Assembly (NCBI GenBank): GCA_031552355.1
Contig: JAVBMO010000177.1
Location: forward strand, 1-8,174
Direction: 5' to 3'
Length of the DNA: 8,174 bases
DNA from: JAVBMO01 sp031552355
GTDB lineage: Bacteria; Bacteroidota; Bacteroidia; Bacteroidales; P3
Of the stretch, positions 5,152 through 8,174 are shown piece by piece. Below the pieces are notes generated by a model. The model was given only the letters and a program-made list of their open reading frames with translations. It was not told the origin of the DNA and made no database searches. A program made the translations under genes and the position numbers. Positions within the stretch are counted from its first letter, which is position 1; each line of letters opens with the position of its first letter.

Positions 5152-7449
5152 ATGAAACATTTACTTCCTTTATGGCTATTGATTACCCTTTCGTTTTGCG
5201 GTTTTTCGCAATCGACGGAAGAAATGCTTTTATTGGGAAATGAGGCCAAGGAAGCCGGATTATACCAAACGGCTTACAACCACTATACCAAAGTTTTTAA
5301 GAGTACAAAGGATGCCGATGTCGCGTATTTGTGCGCCGAAAGCGCCCGTCAGGCCAACAACTATGAAAAAGCCTTGCAATGGTACAGTACCTATTTATCC
5401 ATTCCTCAAAACGGACAGGAAAATCCTTTGGCTTATTTCTACAAAGCCCAAATGTTGCAGCATGTGGAAAAGCTACGCAATGCCATCGATACTTTCAATT
5501 TGTTTATCCAGCTGCCTAATGTGGATAATTTGTTTTACCAAAAAGCGCAAAAGGAAATTGAGGCTTGCCAATGGGCTTTGCAAAACCAAGACACGGCAGA
5601 GGTTGCCATAGAACATTTGAATAACCGGGTGAATACCAAAAACAGCGAAAGCAGCGCTTTGCTGTATTCCGATAGTTTGTTGTTGTTTGTTTCTTTGCGT
5701 TCGCTTTCGCCAAGCAATTCTCAGAACGACAATTTTATGGATGAATTGATCCTTTCAAGCCTTTATCAATCAATAATTGACAAAAGGGGGCGTTTTGGTG
5801 TTGCCGACCTGAACAAATGGAAAATCAGTTCGGAAGACCAACATTTGGGCGGTTTCTGTTTCGACCGGAAAAATAACCGCATATATCTTTCCTATTGCCA
5901 TATAGAAGGATTTAAAGCCGGAAATTGTGAAATATTTTTTTCGGATTTGAAAAACGGCAAGTGGAGCAAACCCCAAAAATTGTCTGAAGAAGTGAACCAA
6001 AATGGCTTTAGCAGCAGCCAGCCTGCGGTGGCTTACGATGACAACAAAGTGATTCTGTATTTCAGTTCCAACCGTCCCAATGGCTTAGGAAGCTTTGACA
6101 TTTGGTACAGCCTGATAGAGGGCGATAAATGTTCACCTGCCGTCAATTTGGGAACACCGGTAAATACCGAGGGGAACGAAATTACACCTTTTTATCACCA
6201 AGATTCAGCTTGTTTATATTTCAGTTCCGACAACCATCCGGGTTTTGGCGGCTACGATGTGTTTGTTGTCAAAGGGAAACGGAATACTTGGGAAAAGGTG
6301 AAAAATATGCACAAACCGGTCAATTCGCCTGCCAACGATTTCTATTTCAACATAGATTTTAATAATTCGGAAAAAGGCTTCATTACCTCGAACCGGAAAA
6401 GTTCCTACCATATTGAAAACGAAACATGTTGCAATGATATCTACCGCTGGAAAACCGCACAAAAAGCCACGCCCGAAATACAATTCGACACCCTGCCAAA
6501 GAAAATTGTATCCGAAAAACCTTCAGGAAAGAAAGATGAAATCCGTTCGCTTTTGCCTTTATCGCTCTATTTTCACAACGACGAACCCAATCCCAAAACC
6601 CTGAAAATAACCTCAGAGGAAACTTATTCCGAAAGCCTTCACAAATACAAAGAGAAAAAACCGCTTTATTTGAAAGCCTTTGAAAAGGATTCCAACAAAG
6701 TGAAAGAACAAAAGGATATTGAAAATTTCTTCAGCAAAAAAGTCGATTCGTCTTATAAATCGCTGACCCATTTTTTCGATTTGCTTTTCGAGGATTTATC
6801 TACAGGGCATCATATTATTTTAACGGTAAAAGGCTATGCAAGTCCTTTGTATATTGATTCTTACAACGAAAATCTTTCCAAACGCAGAATTTCTTCGCTT
6901 GTCAATGAATTGCTGGCCTACAAAAACGGAGAAGTCAGACAATACCTAAACTCTGAGAATGCTTCGCTAGAAATTGTAGAATTGGCTTTGGGCAGTTCTA
7001 CTGCCGATAGTTTGGTAGGAAGAAATCCCGCCGATGTAAAAAGTTCCATTTATAGCATTGAAGCAGCCCAAGAGCGTAGGGTAGATATTTTAAGCTATAG
7101 CTATAGAACCGACGACAGTACTTCAAATCAACCTTTACCAATTCTTGAAATAGAAAATACTTTGTTCAGTTTGGGATATATTCCGGCAAAGAAGAAGTTG
7201 TTTTTTGAAATTCCATTAAAAAATAACAGTTCCACAACTCAAGAAATTGAATACATTGATGCGGCCTGTTCCTGCATAAAAGTCAACTATTCCAAAATTT
7301 TGGAACCTCATAAAAACGTAATCCTGACATTGGAAATAGACAGTTCTAAAGGCAAAAAAGGAAGCTCGGTAATTGTTCCGTTGTCCATTAAACTGAAATC
7401 CGAAAAAACAAGCAAAACTTTGTTTGTGGAATATTCTATTGATAATTAG
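5152..7449 (+). CDS. TPR-PD40-OmpA envelope protein (PorE-like) with DUF1573-like C-terminus
   Basis: The 765-aa product starts with a Sec signal peptide (1-20, ending F-S-Q), with no lipobox. Residues about 21-150 hold three TPR-like helical pairs. A WD40-like PD40 beta-propeller spans about 230-435, with YFSSNRPNGLGSFDIW (303-318), YFSSDNHPGFGGYDVF (356-371) and GFITSNR (409-415). An OmpA-type domain follows from YFHNDEPNPKT (473-483) through GYAS (561-564) and N572-x2-LS-x2-R579 to ERRVDI (641-646). The order TPR-propeller-OmpA is that of PorE of the type IX secretion system, which links the apparatus to peptidoglycan in the periplasm; the carboxypeptidase-regulatory domain of PorE is not seen. 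The tail (about 668-765) resembles DUF1573, with AACSCIKV (704-711), SKILEPHKN and K-G-K-K-G. In the OmpA domain the usual diaminopimelate-binding Asp is Ser564. It follows the porP-like and rhomboid genes and ends 15 bases from the convergent GNAT gene, with no terminator visible. Confidence 0.87.
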   Translation: MKHLLPLWLLITLSFCGFSQSTEEMLLLGNEAKEAGLYQTAYNHYTKVFKSTKDADVAYLCAESARQANNYEKALQWYSTYLSIPQNGQENPLAYFYKAQMLQHVEKLRNAIDTFNLFIQLPNVDNLFYQKAQKEIEACQWALQNQDTAEVAIEHLNNRVNTKNSESSALLYSDSLLLFVSLRSLSPSNSQNDNFMDELILSSLYQSIIDKRGRFGVADLNKWKISSEDQHLGGFCFDRKNNRIYLSYCHIEGFKAGNCEIFFSDLKNGKWSKPQKLSEEVNQNGFSSSQPAVAYDDNKVILYFSSNRPNGLGSFDIWYSLIEGDKCSPAVNLGTPVNTEGNEITPFYHQDSACLYFSSDNHPGFGGYDVFVVKGKRNTWEKVKNMHKPVNSPANDFYFNIDFNNSEKGFITSNRKSSYHIENETCCNDIYRWKTAQKATPEIQFDTLPKKIVSEKPSGKKDEIRSLLPLSLYFHNDEPNPKTLKITSEETYSESLHKYKEKKPLYLKAFEKDSNKVKEQKDIENFFSKKVDSSYKSLTHFFDLLFEDLSTGHHIILTVKGYASPLYIDSYNENLSKRRISSLVNELLAYKNGEVRQYLNSENASLEIVELALGSSTADSLVGRNPADVKSSIYSIEAAQERRVDILSYSYRTDDSTSNQPLPILEIENTLFSLGYIPAKKKLFFEIPLKNNSSTTQEIEYIDAACSCIKVNYSKILEPHKNVILTLEIDSSKGKKGSSVIVPLSIKLKSEKTSKTLFVEYSIDN

Positions 7450-7464
7450 CGAGGTATTATTCCC

Positions 7465-7980
7465 CTACCCTTTCAACAACTGAAGGAAATAAACATCTAT
7501 TGGACTGCCCTTGACACAAAGCCATTCCTTTTTTGTACCTGTAATTTCGAAGCCTTGCTTTTTAAACAAATTCAAACTCTGTTCGTTATTGACAGGAATT
7601 TCGCAATACAGTTGATGCAAATGCAATATATCAAACGCATAACATATAAGTTCTTGCAAAGCTTTTCCGGCAATTCCCTTATGGCGATATTGTGGCATCA
7701 ATAAAATTCCCACTCCGGCACGTAGATGCTGTGGTTCAAAATCATACAAATCGACCATACCGGCAGTAAATTGAGCCCCATCTTCTTCGTAATCAATCAT
7801 CAGACGTAATTGTCTGTCAGTATAAATGTCAGAAGCCCGGGCGCTTAAAATATATTGCTCTAACTGATAACGGGAAAACGGCGCATGAGTGCTTCCCAAA
7901 TACCATAAATCTTGCTCGTTTTCAGCTTCGTATAGCAAATCCAAATCAGAAGGTTCTACAGCTCTTAATTTAATATTCAT
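7465..7980 (-). CDS. GNAT family N-acetyltransferase
   Basis: The 171-aa cytoplasmic protein has the GNAT fold of the RimJ/RimL/SpeG branch: an N-terminal R-A-V-E-P-S-D-L-D-L strand and helix (6-15), strand AGVGILLMP (88-96), the acetyl-CoA pyrophosphate loop Q97-Y-R99-H-K-G102-I-A-G105, and the C-terminal N131-x3-S135-x3-F139-x3-GF (143-144) motif that packs around the cofactor. The family transfers acetyl from acetyl-CoA to an amine; sequence resemblance to SpeG hints at polyamines or a protein N-terminus, but the acceptor cannot be read from the sequence. Its ATG lies 8 bases after the dapF stop, so both are likely one transcript read from beyond the right edge. It converges on the OmpA-family gene. 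Confidence 0.85.
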   Translation of the reverse strand: MNIKLRAVEPSDLDLLYEAENEQDLWYLGSTHAPFSRYQLEQYILSARASDIYTDRQLRLMIDYEEDGAQFTAGMVDLYDFEPQHLRAGVGILLMPQYRHKGIAGKALQELICYAFDILHLHQLYCEIPVNNEQSLNLFKKQGFEITGTKKEWLCVKGSPIDVYFLQLLKG

Positions 7981-7988
7981 AAAATCAA

Positions 7989-8174
7989 TTAAATTTCAAT
8001 AACACCTTCAAAAACCTTTGCTGCCGGCCCTTGAAGAAATACATTTTCAAACCCTCCTGCAGCCGTTTTTTCAAAACTTACCGACAATTTCCCGCCCAAA
8101 GTTTCAATTTCCACTGTATTCAAATCCGGCTTAAACAAAGAAAATGTCAATGCCGAAGCCGTTACTCCCGTTCC
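7989..8174 (-). CDS. dapF: Diaminopimelate epimerase, C-terminal fragment (runs off right edge)
   Basis: The last 61 codons are present. The visible part opens with GTGVTASAL, the end of the A-C-G-T-G motif whose cysteine is the second catalytic residue (the Cys itself lies just outside the window), then V-E-I-E-T-L-G-G-K-L-S-V-S-F, and ends with N-V-F-L-Q-G-P-A-A-K-V-F-E-G, the conserved DapF terminus. The enzyme interconverts LL- and meso-diaminopimelate in the cytoplasm for lysine and peptidoglycan synthesis. The remaining part, including the first catalytic Cys, is to the right. The GNAT gene follows closely downstream. Confidence 0.93.
   Translation of the reverse strand, partial: GTGVTASALTFSLFKPDLNTVEIETLGGKLSVSFEKTAAGGFENVFLQGPAAKVFEGVIEI

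Noticed and set aside
7450..7464. Shared terminator between the convergent OmpA-family and GNAT genes
   Set aside because: Only 15 bases separate the stops and no hairpin is visible there.

Overview
The window looks like chromosomal DNA from a member of the Bacteroidota, probably Bacteroidales. The evidence is a PorP/SprF-family type IX secretion outer-membrane protein, an OmpA/TPR/PD40 lipid-free cell-envelope protein of the PorE kind, several promoters with the Bacteroidota-specific TAnnTTTG -7 motif, AT-rich spacers, and few Shine-Dalgarno sites. No insertion sequence, CRISPR array, tRNA or rRNA was seen.

Left part (1-2232, all minus strand): the first 50 codons of pyruvate, phosphate dikinase (running off the left edge) with its promoter; a 355-aa nitronate monooxygenase-like flavoprotein with an unusual C-terminal cysteine cluster and a long leader; a strong hairpin terminator; and a small lipoprotein of a poorly characterised Bacteroidales family. 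These are three separate transcription units judging from the three -7 motifs.

Central part (2364-7449, plus strand): a divergent promoter pair at 2289-2371 leads rightwards into porP/sprF-like gene (TTG start), a 543-aa rhomboid intramembrane protease, and a 765-aa envelope protein made of signal peptide, TPRs, PD40 beta-propeller, a variant OmpA domain and a DUF1573-like tail. The outer two belong together by family (type IX secretion/outer-membrane anchoring). The rhomboid between them is visibly more AT-rich than they are and looks like a later insertion into the pair.

Right part (7465-8174, minus strand, convergent): a GNAT acetyltransferase directly downstream of the 3' end of dapF (diaminopimelate epimerase), separated by 8 bases and probably co-transcribed from a promoter beyond the right edge.

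The most interesting signals are the PorP / rhomboid / TPR-PD40-OmpA-DUF1573 cluster without an adjacent cargo gene, the DUF1573-like extension on the OmpA protein, and the replacement of the usual peptidoglycan-binding Asp by Ser in its OmpA domain while the Arg is kept at the exact expected spacing. I do not claim a proven new system; the cluster is the best candidate for one.
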